DNA of 64,000 bases from contig NZ_AP022614.1 of assembly GCF_010730575.1 (NCBI RefSeq), forward strand, positions 868,001 through 932,000, written 5' to 3'. This DNA is from Mycobacterium parmense (GTDB lineage: Bacteria > Actinomycetota > Actinomycetes > Mycobacteriales > Mycobacteriaceae). Positions 7,482 through 16,305 of this stretch are shown here, in pieces (position 1 is the stretch's first letter; the number at the start of each line of letters is the position of its first letter). The notes beneath the pieces were generated by a model, which worked only from the letters and a program-made list of their open reading frames with translations, had not been told where the DNA came from and did not search any database. The translations under genes and the position numbers were made by a program.

Positions 7482-8579
7482 TCACGAGGGAGATTGTTCG
7501 CGCTTGACCAGCATCACCAGGGCGAGCGGAATCCGGATCGGTTCCGGCGCGCTTGACAGCCGCGCCGCCACAGCCGCCTGCATGTGGTCGAGGAAGGGCG
7601 ACGCCCGCGGGTCGCGGACCCCGCCGTCCAGGCCGCGCAGCAAGGCGGGCAGGAGCGCGGCCCGCGCGAACGCTGCCCAGTCATCACCGAAAGCCGTTGC
7701 GTCGTCGTCTGATTGGAGCCGTGACCAGAAACGGTCCTCGCCGTTGAAGGTCTCGAGATGGTCGATGGTCAGGCCTTCGAACCGGCCGCTCGGCGCGAAC
7801 GGGGCGCGAAAGTCCTTCTCGCTGCGGGCAACCGAGGGAATGACCATGCGCCGCGCCTCGTCCTTGCCGAGCAGGCCGCTGCGAACCTGGCCGCGCAGCG
7901 CCACCACGATCGCATCGAGCAATGCCGCGAACCCGCACCCGCCGTCCTCGTCGACGGCCATGGTCAACACCACCAGCCGGCCTTCGGGGGCCAGCTCGCG
8001 ACCGCGGAAGGCCACGAAGTTGTGCCAGTCGATGGCGGCCCGGTCGGCGAACGCCGCCCTGGCCGCGTCGTCGTCGCTGCACGCGACGTGCACGTGGTCG
8101 TGCACCTCGCACGGGATCCGGCTCACCCACTGCGTCGCCCACGACGTCCAGCCCAGGTTGACGGTCTTCGACGGCACGATCTGCCCGTAGAACGACCGGC
8201 CGATCGCGGAGGTGAAACTCGCGGCGTCGGCCTGCAGGTAGCTGTCCGGGTCGTCGTCGAGTGTGCCGAACAGGGCCGAGAAGTCGTTCTCCGGCGAGTC
8301 CGTGTGGGTGACCAGGATCGCGTGATCGTGACGGGTGCGGCGGCGCAGCACCGCGATGGCCGCCGACAGCGGCTTCAACGAGTTGTGGCCGGTGGCAGCG
8401 CCGTAGTCGGCGATGACGATGGGCTGCGGGGGTTTGGGCAGGACCACCTGTTCGGCGGCCCGCTCGAACAGCGCGATGGCCGGGGCCAGCCCCGCTGCCT
8501 GCAGCCGCGACGACGCGGTCGATTTCGGCTCGGGGCGGACCACCACACTCGATTCGGGCATCCGGGGCTCACGCCGCAT
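7482..8579 (-). CDS. SAM-dependent carboxyl methyltransferase (SABATH-type)
   Basis: A 365-residue protein whose N-terminal half has the methyltransferase motif IVIADYGAATGHNSLKPL (about residues 54-71) followed by ILVTHTDSPENDFSALFGTL, which matches the DxPxNDFN region of plant-like SABATH carboxyl methyltransferases. SFYGQIVPSKTVNLGWTSWA matches the family's FY-x-R-L-FP-x-x-S-x-x-x-x-HSSYSLHWLS region. These enzymes methylate carboxyl groups of small acids using S-adenosylmethionine. The substrate here is unknown. The ATG at 8579 is supported by a -10 box six bases upstream; MPESSVVV at 8561 is an alternative. Confidence 0.75.
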   Translation of the reverse strand: MRREPRMPESSVVVRPEPKSTASSRLQAAGLAPAIALFERAAEQVVLPKPPQPIVIADYGAATGHNSLKPLSAAIAVLRRRTRHDHAILVTHTDSPENDFSALFGTLDDDPDSYLQADAASFTSAIGRSFYGQIVPSKTVNLGWTSWATQWVSRIPCEVHDHVHVACSDDDAARAAFADRAAIDWHNFVAFRGRELAPEGRLVVLTMAVDEDGGCGFAALLDAIVVALRGQVRSGLLGKDEARRMVIPSVARSEKDFRAPFAPSGRFEGLTIDHLETFNGEDRFWSRLQSDDDATAFGDDWAAFARAALLPALLRGLDGGVRDPRASPFLDHMQAAVAARLSSAPEPIRIPLALVMLVKREQSPS

Positions 8580-8585
8580 GGACCA

Positions 8586-8591
8586 ACGATA
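8586..8591 (-). promoter_or_regulatory. Predicted -10 box for the carboxyl methyltransferase gene, leaderless arrangement
   Basis: On the minus strand the sequence is TATCGT followed by six bases and the ATG. This is the spacing expected for a leaderless mycobacterial transcript. Confidence 0.5.
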
Positions 8592-8690
8592 GTGGCTGCG
8601 GCCGTTATCCGTTCGGCTTCGCGGAGCCGACGCCGGTGACCTGCTCGGACAGCTCCCACGGTCGCCGGCGGGGCGGCCCCACGGCGCGCC

Positions 8691-9314
8691 TCAGTGGCCG
8701 CGGGCCACCCACTCCTCGTAGTGGACGATCTCCTCCCCGACGGTGGTGCTGTCGCCGTGCCCGGTGTGCACGACCGTCTCGCCGGGCAGCTTGCCCAGCC
8801 GTTCGGAGATGGATTGCAGGATGGTCGGGAAGTCCGAGTACGAGCGCCCGGTCGCGCCGGGGCCACCGGAGAACAGGGTGTCGCCGCTGAACACGACGCC
8901 CAGGTCGTGGGAATACCAGCACACCGACCCGGGGGAGTGGCCCGGGGTGTGCAGCGCCCGCAGTTCCGTCCCGCCCACGCGCAGCATCTCGCCGTCGGAG
9001 ACCGAGCGAAAATCGCTGTCGGGGTGGGTCATTCGCCACAGCATCGCGTCGGCCGGGTGCAGCAGCACCGGCGCGTCGAGCGTCTTGCCGAGCTCGGGCG
9101 CTACGGTCACGTGATCGTTGTGGCCATGGGTACACACCACCGCGACCACGTGGCGGCCCGCCGCGGCCTCGACGATCGGCGCCGCATCGTGGGCGGCGTC
9201 GAACACCAGGACGTTGGAGTTGTCGCCGATCAGCCAGATGTTGTTGTCTACTTCCCAACTGCCGCCGTCGAGTTCGAAGGTGCCGTGGGTGACGACGCGG
9301 TCGATGGCCACCAT
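8691..9314 (-). CDS. Metallo-beta-lactamase-fold hydrolase (Rv2260-like)
   Basis: A 207-residue MBL-fold protein with the metal-binding motif THGHNDHVT (HxHxDH), a further His in LHTPGHSPGSVC, the Asp in VFSGDTLF and the last His in VHTGHGDST. The set is that of glyoxalase II-type zinc hydrolases. It overlaps mscR by one base (TGATG), so the two are co-translated; in mycobacteria this neighbour is often proposed to hydrolyse mycothiol thioesters formed after MscR turns over S-formyl or S-nitroso adducts. That pairing is an inference from context. Length agrees with Rv2260. Confidence 0.85.
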   Translation of the reverse strand: MVAIDRVVTHGTFELDGGSWEVDNNIWLIGDNSNVLVFDAAHDAAPIVEAAAGRHVVAVVCTHGHNDHVTVAPELGKTLDAPVLLHPADAMLWRMTHPDSDFRSVSDGEMLRVGGTELRALHTPGHSPGSVCWYSHDLGVVFSGDTLFSGGPGATGRSYSDFPTILQSISERLGKLPGETVVHTGHGDSTTVGEEIVHYEEWVARGH

Positions 9315-10399
9315 CAGAGCATCACCACCGAGCGCAGCACCTTGCCCTCGTGCATCTTGTGGAACGCCTTCTCGACGTCGCCGAGCCCGATGCGCTCGGA
9401 GACGAACTGCTCCAGGGGCAGCCGGCCCTGCAGGTACAGGTCGATCAGGGTGGGAAAGTCGCGTTCGGGCAGGCAGTCGCCGTACCACGACGACTTCAGC
9501 GACCCGCCGTGGCTGAAGAAGTCGACCAGCGGCATGTCCAGGCGCATGTCGGGGGTCGGAACACCCACCAGCACAACGGTTCCCGCGAGGTCGCGGGCGT
9601 AGAAAGCCTGCCGCCACGTCTCGGGGCGCCCGACCGCGTCGATCGCGACGTTGACCCCGAACCCGTCGGTGAGGTCCGCGATGGCCTCGACGACATCGGC
9701 CTGGCGGGCGTTGACGGTGTGGGTGGCGCCGAACCTGCGGGCCCATTCGAGCTTGGTGTCGTCGGTGTCGACGGCGATGATGCGCCGGGCCCCGACCAGC
9801 GCGGCGCCGGCGATCGCGGCGTCGCCCACGCCGCCGCAGCCGATCACCGCCACGGTGTCGTCGCGCGTGACGGCGCCGGTGTTGATCGCCGCGCCGATGC
9901 CGGCCATCACCCCGCAGCCCAGCAGGCCCGCGGCGGCGGGGTCGGCCTCGGGATTCACCTTGGTGCACTGGCCCTGGTGCACCAGCGTCTTGTCGGCGAA
10001 CGCCCCGATGCCCAGGGCGGGCGTGAGTTCCGTGCCGTCGGTCAGCGTCATCTTCTGTTCGGCGTTGAACGTGTCGAAGCACAGGTGGGGCCGGCCGCGC
10101 TTGCACGCCCGGCACTGGCCGCAGACGGCCCGCCAGTTCAGGATCACGAAATCACCCGGCTGCACCGCGGTCACCCCCGGCCCGACCGCCTCGACCGTGC
10201 CCGCGGCCTCGTGGCCGAGCAGGAAGGGGTACTCGTCGTTGATGCCGCCCTCGCGGTAGGTCAGGTCGGTGTGGCAGACCCCGCAGGCGATCACGTCGAC
10301 CACCACTTCGCCCGGGCCGGGGTCCGGGACCACGATGTCGACCAACTCGACGGGTTCGCCCTTCTTGCGTGAAATCACGCCGCGCACTGTCTGACTCAT
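9314..10399 (-). CDS. mscR: Mycothiol-dependent nitrosothiol/formaldehyde reductase, zinc alcohol dehydrogenase family
   Basis: A 361-residue class III-type zinc alcohol dehydrogenase. It has the catalytic-zinc Cys in CGVCHTDL, the His in [10 protein letters not shown], the four-Cys structural-zinc loop [15 protein letters not shown], and the NAD Rossmann motif [15 protein letters not shown] (about residue 194). Its length and motifs match M. tuberculosis Rv2259, mycothiol-dependent S-nitrosomycothiol reductase and formaldehyde dehydrogenase, a cytosolic detoxification enzyme of actinobacteria that use mycothiol instead of glutathione. It is the first gene of the mscR-MBL pair. The ATG at 10399 gives exactly the known length. 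Confidence 0.9.
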   Translation of the reverse strand: MSQTVRGVISRKKGEPVELVDIVVPDPGPGEVVVDVIACGVCHTDLTYREGGINDEYPFLLGHEAAGTVEAVGPGVTAVQPGDFVILNWRAVCGQCRACKRGRPHLCFDTFNAEQKMTLTDGTELTPALGIGAFADKTLVHQGQCTKVNPEADPAAAGLLGCGVMAGIGAAINTGAVTRDDTVAVIGCGGVGDAAIAGAALVGARRIIAVDTDDTKLEWARRFGATHTVNARQADVVEAIADLTDGFGVNVAIDAVGRPETWRQAFYARDLAGTVVLVGVPTPDMRLDMPLVDFFSHGGSLKSSWYGDCLPERDFPTLIDLYLQGRLPLEQFVSERIGLGDVEKAFHKMHEGKVLRSVVML

Positions 10400-10463
10400 G
10401 GGCTCCAACCTACTGGCGCTCGCCATACACCGCGCAGCTGCCCGTCCACCCATGCGCCGGGTG

Positions 10464-10469
10464 TAGCGT
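10464..10469 (+). promoter_or_regulatory. Predicted -10 box for the Rv2258c-like methyltransferase gene
   Basis: TAGCGT is followed by eight bases and the GTG at 10478, which is close to leaderless spacing. It is inferred from sequence only. Confidence 0.45.
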
Positions 10470-10477
10470 CGCAAAAC

Positions 10478-11536
10478 GTGACCGGCTCCGAAACCGCCGA
10501 AGAATTCACCGGCCGAATCGCCGGGGCGATCGACAACGCCAGCCTGGCACTGCTGTTGAGCATCGGCCACCAGACAGGTCTGCTGGACACGATGTCCGGC
10601 CTGCCGGCGTCCAGCAGCGCGCAGATCGCCGAGGCCGCCGGCCTCAACGAGCGCTACGTCCGGGAGTGGCTGGCCGGCATGACCACCGGCCGCGTCGTCG
10701 AATACGACCCGAAGGCAAGCACCTACTCGCTGCCCGCCCACCGCGCGGCCGTGCTGACCCGCGCGGCGGGACCCGACAACCTGGCCCTGGTGGCCCTGTT
10801 CTTCCCGCTGCTCGCCGAAGTCGAGCAGAAGATCATCGGATGCTTCCGCGAGGGCGGCGGGTTGCATTACAGCGAATACCCGCGCTTTCACGCGCTGATG
10901 GCCGAGCAGAGCGGCGTCGTGTACGACAACGCGTTGGTCGACGTGGTGCTGCCGCTGGTCGAGGGTCTCGTCGACCGCCTGCGGTCCGGCGTGGAAGTCG
11001 CCGACTTCGGTTGCGGCAGCGGGCACGCGATCAACGTGATGGCACAGGCGTTTCCGGACAGCCGATTCACCGGCATCGACTTCTCCGACGACGCCATTGC
11101 GACCGGCACCCAAGAGGCCGCCGACCTCGGCCTGCGGAACGCGAGCTTCGAGAGCCACAACCTGGCGGAACTGGACAAGTCGGACGCGTACGACGTCATC
11201 ACCGTGTTCGACGCCATCCACGATCAGGCGCAGCCCGCGCGGGTGCTGGAGAACATCTACCGCGCGCTGCGGCCGGGGGGCGTGCTGCTGATGGCCGACA
11301 TCAAGGCGTCGAGCCGGCTCGAGGAGAACGTCGGCGTTCCGATGAGCACCTATCTGTACACGACGTCGCTGATGCACTGCATGACGGTGTCGCTGGCGAT
11401 GGACGGCGCCGGGCTGGGCACCGCCTGGGGCACGCAGCTGGCCACCGCGATGCTGGGCGACGTCGGATTCGACGACGTGCGGGTGGCCGAGGTCGAATCC
11501 GATCCGATCAACAACTACTACATCGCACGAAAGTGA
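10478..11536 (+). CDS. SAM-dependent methyltransferase with winged-helix N terminus (Rv2258c-like)
   Basis: A 352-residue protein. Residues 15-90 form a winged-helix dimerisation domain of the O-methyltransferase type ([20 protein letters not shown]), and residues 165-300 hold a class I methyltransferase domain with motif [18 protein letters not shown] and motif IV-like [12 protein letters not shown]. It matches Rv2258c in size. The fold is that of natural-product O/N-methyltransferases; the acceptor is unknown. The GTG start follows a TAGCGT -10 box. Its TGA overlaps the GTG of the next gene (GTGA), so the two are translated together. Confidence 0.85.
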   Translation: MTGSETAEEFTGRIAGAIDNASLALLLSIGHQTGLLDTMSGLPASSSAQIAEAAGLNERYVREWLAGMTTGRVVEYDPKASTYSLPAHRAAVLTRAAGPDNLALVALFFPLLAEVEQKIIGCFREGGGLHYSEYPRFHALMAEQSGVVYDNALVDVVLPLVEGLVDRLRSGVEVADFGCGSGHAINVMAQAFPDSRFTGIDFSDDAIATGTQEAADLGLRNASFESHNLAELDKSDAYDVITVFDAIHDQAQPARVLENIYRALRPGGVLLMADIKASSRLEENVGVPMSTYLYTTSLMHCMTVSLAMDGAGLGTAWGTQLATAMLGDVGFDDVRVAEVESDPINNYYIARK

Positions 11537-12354
11537 CGGCGGCCCTCGACGCTCTCGAGGACTGGCCGGTCCCGGCCGCGGCCGCCGCCGTGGTCGGGCC
11601 CGGCGGCGTGCTGGCCACCCACGGCGACACCCGGCGGGTGTTCGACCTGGCCTCCGTCACCAAGCCGCTGGTGGCCCGCGCCGTGCACGTCGCCGTCGAG
11701 GAGGGCGTCGTCGAGCTGGACACCGCGGCCGGCCCGCCCGGCTCCACGGTTCGCCATCTGCTCGCGCACGCGTCGGGCCTGGCGATGCATTCCGGCAAGG
11801 TGCTGGCCAAGCCCGGCACCCGGCGGATGTACTCCAACCACGGCTTCGCCGTGCTGGCCGAGAGCGTGCAGCGGGAGTCGGGCATCGCATTCGGCCGCTA
11901 CCTGGCCGAGGCGGTGTGCGAGCCGCTGGGAATGACGACCACCCGCCTCGACGGCGGCGCGGCGGAGGCCGGCTACGGGGCGACGTCGACGGTGGCCGAC
12001 CTGGCGGCGTTCGCGGGGGACCTGCTGCGTCCGGCGACGGTGTCGGCGCAGTTGCACGCCGAGGCGACGACGGTGCAGTTTCCCGGTCTCGACGGTGTGC
12101 TGCCCGGCTATGGGGTGCAGCGGCCCAACGACTGGGGCCTGGGCTTAGAGCTCAGGGACGCCAAATCGCCGCACTGGACGGGCGCGCGCAACTCGTCGCG
12201 CACCTTCGGCCATTTCGGCCAGTCGGGGGGCTTCATCTGGGCGGATCCGGCAGCGGAGCTGGCACTGGTGGTGCTGACCGACCGCGATTTCGGTGACTGG
12301 GCGCGCGAGCGCTGGCCGGCCGTTTCGGACGCCGTGATCCTCGAATACAGCTAG
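11533..12354 (+). CDS. Beta-lactamase/penicillin-binding-like serine hydrolase (Rv2257c-like)
   Basis: A 273-residue member of the class C beta-lactamase / DD-peptidase superfamily. The SxxK motif is SVTK at residues 41-44 and the second-motif Tyr-x-Asn is in RMYSNHGF at about residue 98. The third motif is probably in [10 protein letters not shown]. There is no signal peptide, so it should be cytoplasmic, which argues against a true peptidoglycan enzyme or resistance beta-lactamase; an esterase role is more likely. The GTG start overlaps the preceding stop and yields a length within one residue of Rv2257c. Confidence 0.8.
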   Translation: MTAALDALEDWPVPAAAAAVVGPGGVLATHGDTRRVFDLASVTKPLVARAVHVAVEEGVVELDTAAGPPGSTVRHLLAHASGLAMHSGKVLAKPGTRRMYSNHGFAVLAESVQRESGIAFGRYLAEAVCEPLGMTTTRLDGGAAEAGYGATSTVADLAAFAGDLLRPATVSAQLHAEATTVQFPGLDGVLPGYGVQRPNDWGLGLELRDAKSPHWTGARNSSRTFGHFGQSGGFIWADPAAELALVVLTDRDFGDWARERWPAVSDAVILEYS

Positions 12355-12497
12355 TTGGAAACGCACACTAGCGCAACAGGGGTATCAAGAGGCACAATAG
12401 ACACGCAAGACTCAAAAACATCAGGAAAAGCATCCCGCTCATCGGGTCCATCAGGTCGTTGGGGAAGACGTCCCTCGTGGAACCGAAGGAGCAGCAG

Positions 12498-13010
12498 ATG
12501 CGTGCGTCGAATCAATTCGCCGACGTGACGACAGGCGTGGTGTATGTGCACGCCTCGCCCGCGGCGGTGTGCCCGCATGTCGAGTGGGCGTTGTCGTCGA
12601 CCCTGGGGGCCAAGGCGAACCTCAACTGGACTCCGCAGCCGGCGATGCCGGGGCAGCTGCGCGCTGTCACCAACTGGGTGGGCCCCGTGGGCACCGGCGC
12701 CCGGTTGGCCAACGCGCTGCGCTCGTGGTCGGTGCTGAGGTTCGAGGTCACCGAGGACCCCAGCCCGGGAGTCGACGGCCAGCGCTACAGCCACACCCCG
12801 CAGCTGGGTCTGTGGAGCGGTGCGATGAGCGCCAACGGCGACATCATGGTCGGCGAGATGCGGCTGCGCGCCATGATGGCGCAGGGGGCCGACACCCTGG
12901 CCGCCGAGCTGGACTCCGTGTTGGGAACGGCGTGGGACGAAGCCCTCGAGGTCTACCGCGACGGCGGCGACGCCGGCGAGCTGACCTGGTTGAGCCGCGG
13001 GGTCGGTTAG
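12498..13010 (+). CDS. DUF3145 family protein (Rv2256c-like)
   Basis: A 170-residue soluble protein of the actinobacterial DUF3145 family, recognisable from VVYVHASPAAVCPHVEWAL near the N terminus, NWTPQPAMPGQLRA and RFEVTEDPSPGVDGQRYSHT. The AAGGAG at 12486-12491 lies six bases before the ATG at 12498, which sets the start. The gene is conserved at this position in mycobacteria behind Rv2257c. The 143-base gap before it suggests its own promoter. No biochemical function is established. Confidence 0.8.
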   Translation: MRASNQFADVTTGVVYVHASPAAVCPHVEWALSSTLGAKANLNWTPQPAMPGQLRAVTNWVGPVGTGARLANALRSWSVLRFEVTEDPSPGVDGQRYSHTPQLGLWSGAMSANGDIMVGEMRLRAMMAQGADTLAAELDSVLGTAWDEALEVYRDGGDAGELTWLSRGVG

Positions 13011-13049
13011 CTTCTGCGGGCGGCCGCTCTCTCCAAGGCATGGGCGACG

Positions 13050-13084
13050 TGGAAATGCGATAGCGCATGCGCTGCCGCATTCCA
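13050..13084. terminator. Strong inverted repeat between convergent genes, likely terminator
   Basis: TGGAAATGCG (13050-13059) pairs with CGCATTCCA (13076-13084), and inside it AGCGC (13062-13066) pairs with GCGCT (13069-13073). This near-continuous stem lies between the convergent DUF3145 and serine hydrolase genes. There is no clear T run, as is common for mycobacterial terminators. Confidence 0.55.
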
Positions 13085-13091
13085 GGTTTGA

Positions 13092-14345
13092 TCAGCGTGC
13101 CGGCTCGACCAACGCCCCGTAGGTGATGGATCGCGATATCCCGCGGATGTCGGGCACCGGGTAAGGGCGGCCGGTCATCGCGTTTCCGGCGTCTTGCTGC
13201 TGGACCATTCCGATGACCACGACGTCGTAGGTCGGGTCGACCCAGAACCACGTTCCGTGCACGCCGCCCCAGAAGAAGCTGCCCGTACCAATTGCACCGC
13301 CGTTGAAATCGGCGTGCCCAGGGTCGAGGACGATGCCGACGCCCATGCCATATCCGACGCCTTCGAATGGCTGGTCGAAACGTACCGGCACGCCTTTGGG
13401 CAGCAGGTTGCTCGTCATCAGAGCAACCGAAGTCGGCGCCAATATCCGGACGTCGTCGAGCACACCGCGATTCGCCAACATCTGCGCGAAGCGCAGGTAG
13501 TCCTGCGCCGTCGAATACAGCCCCGCGATCGAGAGCAGATATGTGGGTTTCTCGCCGGCGGGCGTACCGGCCAAGACCGGAAACGGCGATTGGTCAGCGG
13601 CGAGCCTCAGTTCGAGGTTCTCGTCGAGGGCGTAGCGTGGCGCGATGCGGTCGCGGTCTTCCGGCGCGACGCCAAAGCCGGTGTCTATCATAGTCAATGG
13701 CCCGATAATCCGCCGCTCGAGGAAGGTGTCGAGCGGCTCGCCGGATATCCGCTGGATGATCACCCCTTGAAATTCCTGTTGGAGGCCGTACCGAAACATG
13801 GTGCCGGGCTGTGCTTCCAAAGGCAGCTCCGCCATCTTGGCGATCATGTCCTCGTTCGTACCACTGAATAGGTCGGCGGCGGCGTACATTTCATCCAGCT
13901 TCGGATTGGTGCTGCCCACTGGCGCGCCGAAGGCAAAGCCCGCGCAGGACGCCATCAGGTGACGCATGGTCATCGGGCGATCGAGCGGAACCAGCTTGTC
14001 GTCCTTCAGCACCCGCAAGCCGCCGAATTCGGGGATGAATGTGGTGACCGGATCGTCGAGCTGCCACTGGCCTTGCTCGTAAAGGGTCATCATCGCGACG
14101 GCGATCACCGGCTTCGTCATCGAGGCGATGCGGAAGATGGCGTCTTCCCGCAACGGCGAACGGCTTTCGAGCGACTGGTAGCCGTACGTTCCGAACTTCA
14201 CGAGCTTGCCGTGGCGGGCGACCATCAGGCTGATGCCGACGTAGTGACGGGCGTTGGTCTCCGCCTGCATGGCCTCGTCGAGGCGGTCGAGGCGTTTGGG
14301 GCAGAAGCCGACCGATGCGGGATCAGCCGCAGGCAACGGACTCAT
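13092..14345 (-). CDS. Class C beta-lactamase-related serine hydrolase (esterase EstB type)
   Basis: A 417-residue protein with the SxxK motif SMTK at residues 75-78 in FRIASMTKPV, a second-motif tyrosine in MFRYGLQQEF, and HGTWFWVDP near the C terminus as the third motif. The length and sequence resemble the EstB/LovD-like family VIII esterases rather than resistance enzymes, and there is no signal peptide. These enzymes cleave or transfer short acyl esters. It is the last gene of a four-gene operon, overlapping the upstream lipase by ATGA. Base composition looks less GC-biased than in the neighbouring core genes, suggesting later acquisition. Confidence 0.8.
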   Translation of the reverse strand: MSPLPAADPASVGFCPKRLDRLDEAMQAETNARHYVGISLMVARHGKLVKFGTYGYQSLESRSPLREDAIFRIASMTKPVIAVAMMTLYEQGQWQLDDPVTTFIPEFGGLRVLKDDKLVPLDRPMTMRHLMASCAGFAFGAPVGSTNPKLDEMYAAADLFSGTNEDMIAKMAELPLEAQPGTMFRYGLQQEFQGVIIQRISGEPLDTFLERRIIGPLTMIDTGFGVAPEDRDRIAPRYALDENLELRLAADQSPFPVLAGTPAGEKPTYLLSIAGLYSTAQDYLRFAQMLANRGVLDDVRILAPTSVALMTSNLLPKGVPVRFDQPFEGVGYGMGVGIVLDPGHADFNGGAIGTGSFFWGGVHGTWFWVDPTYDVVVIGMVQQQDAGNAMTGRPYPVPDIRGISRSITYGALVEPAR

Positions 14346-15382
14346 GATGTGCACCTCGCGAAATTGGCAATGTCGCAAGCGGTATCGCGGCTGATGTCGG
14401 GACAGATGACGGGCAGGATCTCGGTGCCATGGACGGTGCCCATGATCTGGCGGCAGCGCGCGGACACGCCGCTGTTCAGTAACAGTCGATAGAAGGCAAT
14501 CCCCTCGTCGCGCAGAGGATCGCACTCGTTGACGCTGATCACCACCGGAGGGAGGCCCCTGACATCGTCGGACTTCGCCATGCCGGGCCAGGCGAGCGCA
14601 TTGCGGGCCCTGAACGCATCGATGCCGTACGCCATGGTGCTGCGGTTTTCCTGCACGAAGATGAAGATCCCCTCGTTCTCGACCGATGAGGGATTCTGCG
14701 GCAGGGGCCACTCCCCGGCGATGAAGGGGCACATCGCGTACAGACCTTGGATCAGACTGTGGTCCCCGTCCCGCTTCAGTTTCATTCCGAGCGCGAGAGT
14801 CAAGTTGCCGCCGCCACTTTCGCCGGCGACGACGATCCGCTGAGGATCGATGCCGAGCGAGCCGGCGCGGGCGTGGACCCACTTGAGGCCTGAGACGCAG
14901 TCGTTCAAGCCGGCGGGAAAGGGAGCTACCTCCGGCGCGGAGGAGGGGTGCACCGAGTTGCGGAAGTCGATCATGGCCACCGCGACGCCGCGGGCGGCGA
15001 TCATGCGGCCCCAGGCCTTGTAGTTGCCGAGGAAGCAGGAGCTGAACTGCATGCGGCCGCCGTGAATGTAGTAGACGCATGGCACGGTCTCGGCGTTGTC
15101 CGGCCGGATGTATTGGATCTTGATGGTGTTCCCGTCGGGCGAAGAGGTGAATGTCTCGGTGCGGACGGTCAGGCCGGCCGACGGCGCGACCTCCTCGCTG
15201 TCCATGGCGTTGAACAGGGCGTTCACGCGGTCTTGCGCGGCCAGGGCTGCCGGCGTGTTCTCCTGCGCGAGCAGTTCCTCCCGGCTCGAGACGTTGGGTT
15301 TGGCCGTCCCCAGATCGATGCCCGCGAAGAATGCCTTGATCCGCGGATCGAGGCGGGGGTCGAGGTCGAGCTTTGAAGTCAC
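14342..15382 (-). CDS. HSL-family alpha/beta hydrolase (esterase/lipase)
   Basis: A 346-residue alpha/beta hydrolase of the hormone-sensitive-lipase family. It shows the oxyanion HGG at residues 107-109, the nucleophile serine in GESGGG at residue 189, a probable acid in NECDPLRDEG and the His in GTVHGTE near the C terminus. It should be a cytosolic carboxylesterase for acyl esters. The GTG start at 15382 overlaps the TGA of the kinase gene in GTGA form and has GGGAGGG eight bases upstream. It is followed by the EstB-type gene with an ATGA overlap, so two hydrolases are made together with the kinase and the FAD oxidase. Confidence 0.85.
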   Translation of the reverse strand: MTSKLDLDPRLDPRIKAFFAGIDLGTAKPNVSSREELLAQENTPAALAAQDRVNALFNAMDSEEVAPSAGLTVRTETFTSSPDGNTIKIQYIRPDNAETVPCVYYIHGGRMQFSSCFLGNYKAWGRMIAARGVAVAMIDFRNSVHPSSAPEVAPFPAGLNDCVSGLKWVHARAGSLGIDPQRIVVAGESGGGNLTLALGMKLKRDGDHSLIQGLYAMCPFIAGEWPLPQNPSSVENEGIFIFVQENRSTMAYGIDAFRARNALAWPGMAKSDDVRGLPPVVISVNECDPLRDEGIAFYRLLLNSGVSARCRQIMGTVHGTEILPVICPDISRDTACDIANFARCTS

Positions 15383-16305
15383 GCGACGTTCCCTCCCGGG
15401 CACAGGACCTGCAGCGCCGCCGGCACCGCGGAGATCTCGGCGGGCAGCGAACACGCGAAGTCGCCGTCGGCGTACACGTTGATGCCAGGGCATTCGACGG
15501 CGACGGACGTCGCGCGCGCCGTGCTCACCTCCTCGAGCTTCACGTGCGTGCCCTTGATCACGGTGGGAAACAGGCGGACCAGCTTCACCCGGGAAGCCTC
15601 GTGCACCATGGTGATGTCGAGCAGGCCGTCCGCGCGATCGGCGCCGGGGCAGATCAGCATCCCGCCGCCGTAGCTGCGTGTGTTGCCGAACGCCGCGAGC
15701 GTGATGTCGGCATCGATCTCACGGGTCCCGTCGAGCACCATCCGGAACGGCAACAGCCGCAGCTGCGACAACTCGGCGAGCATCGCGAGGTAATACCGCA
15801 GCCGTCCGTGCGGCCAGCCCATCCGGTTCGCGCGGTCGGTGACCAGGGAATCGAAGCCCGCGGCCGCCACCGTGCCGAACCATTTCTGCCCGCCGGCGCG
15901 GTCGCGGATGCGGCCCAGGTCGATGGTCTCCGTCCAGCCGTCGGCGACGACGTCCGCGGCGGCCTCGGGATCCTTTGTCGCAATGCCTAATTCGCGCGCG
16001 TGGTCGTTGCCGGTTCCGGCCGGGACGATGCCCAGCGGCACATCGGTGCACGCGAGCACCTGCAGCGCGTTGGAGACGACGCCGTCGCCCCCGGTCGCCA
16101 TCACGGCGTCGGCGCCCTTCTCCAGCGCCGCGGCGACCAGGTGTCGCGCGTCCTGCGCGTCGTCGCCGATGATTTCGATGACCTCCACGCCGCGCCGGTG
16201 CAGCCGCGCGATCGCGAGCTGCGCGGCGCCGACGGCGGCGCCGTGCCCGGAGGCGGGGTTGGTGAGCGCGATCACCTTGCCGACCTCGCGCCGCCGCAGA
16301 CTCAT
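15379..16305 (-). CDS. Diacylglycerol kinase-like lipid kinase (Rv2252-like)
   Basis: A 308-residue protein of the DagK/LCB5 family. ALTNPASGHG is the N-terminal glycine motif, TGGDG at residues 71-75 is the ATP-binding core, and PAGTGND at 95-101 completes the catalytic loop. The relative Rv2252 of M. tuberculosis phosphorylates diacylglycerol to phosphatidic acid and has been linked to phosphatidylinositol mannoside synthesis. It sits second in the operon: its ATG overlaps the stop of the FAD oxidase gene and its stop overlaps the GTG of the lipase gene. It is probably a peripheral membrane enzyme on the cytoplasmic face. Confidence 0.88.
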   Translation of the reverse strand: MSLRRREVGKVIALTNPASGHGAAVGAAQLAIARLHRRGVEVIEIIGDDAQDARHLVAAALEKGADAVMATGGDGVVSNALQVLACTDVPLGIVPAGTGNDHARELGIATKDPEAAADVVADGWTETIDLGRIRDRAGGQKWFGTVAAAGFDSLVTDRANRMGWPHGRLRYYLAMLAELSQLRLLPFRMVLDGTREIDADITLAAFGNTRSYGGGMLICPGADRADGLLDITMVHEASRVKLVRLFPTVIKGTHVKLEEVSTARATSVAVECPGINVYADGDFACSLPAEISAVPAALQVLCPGGNVA

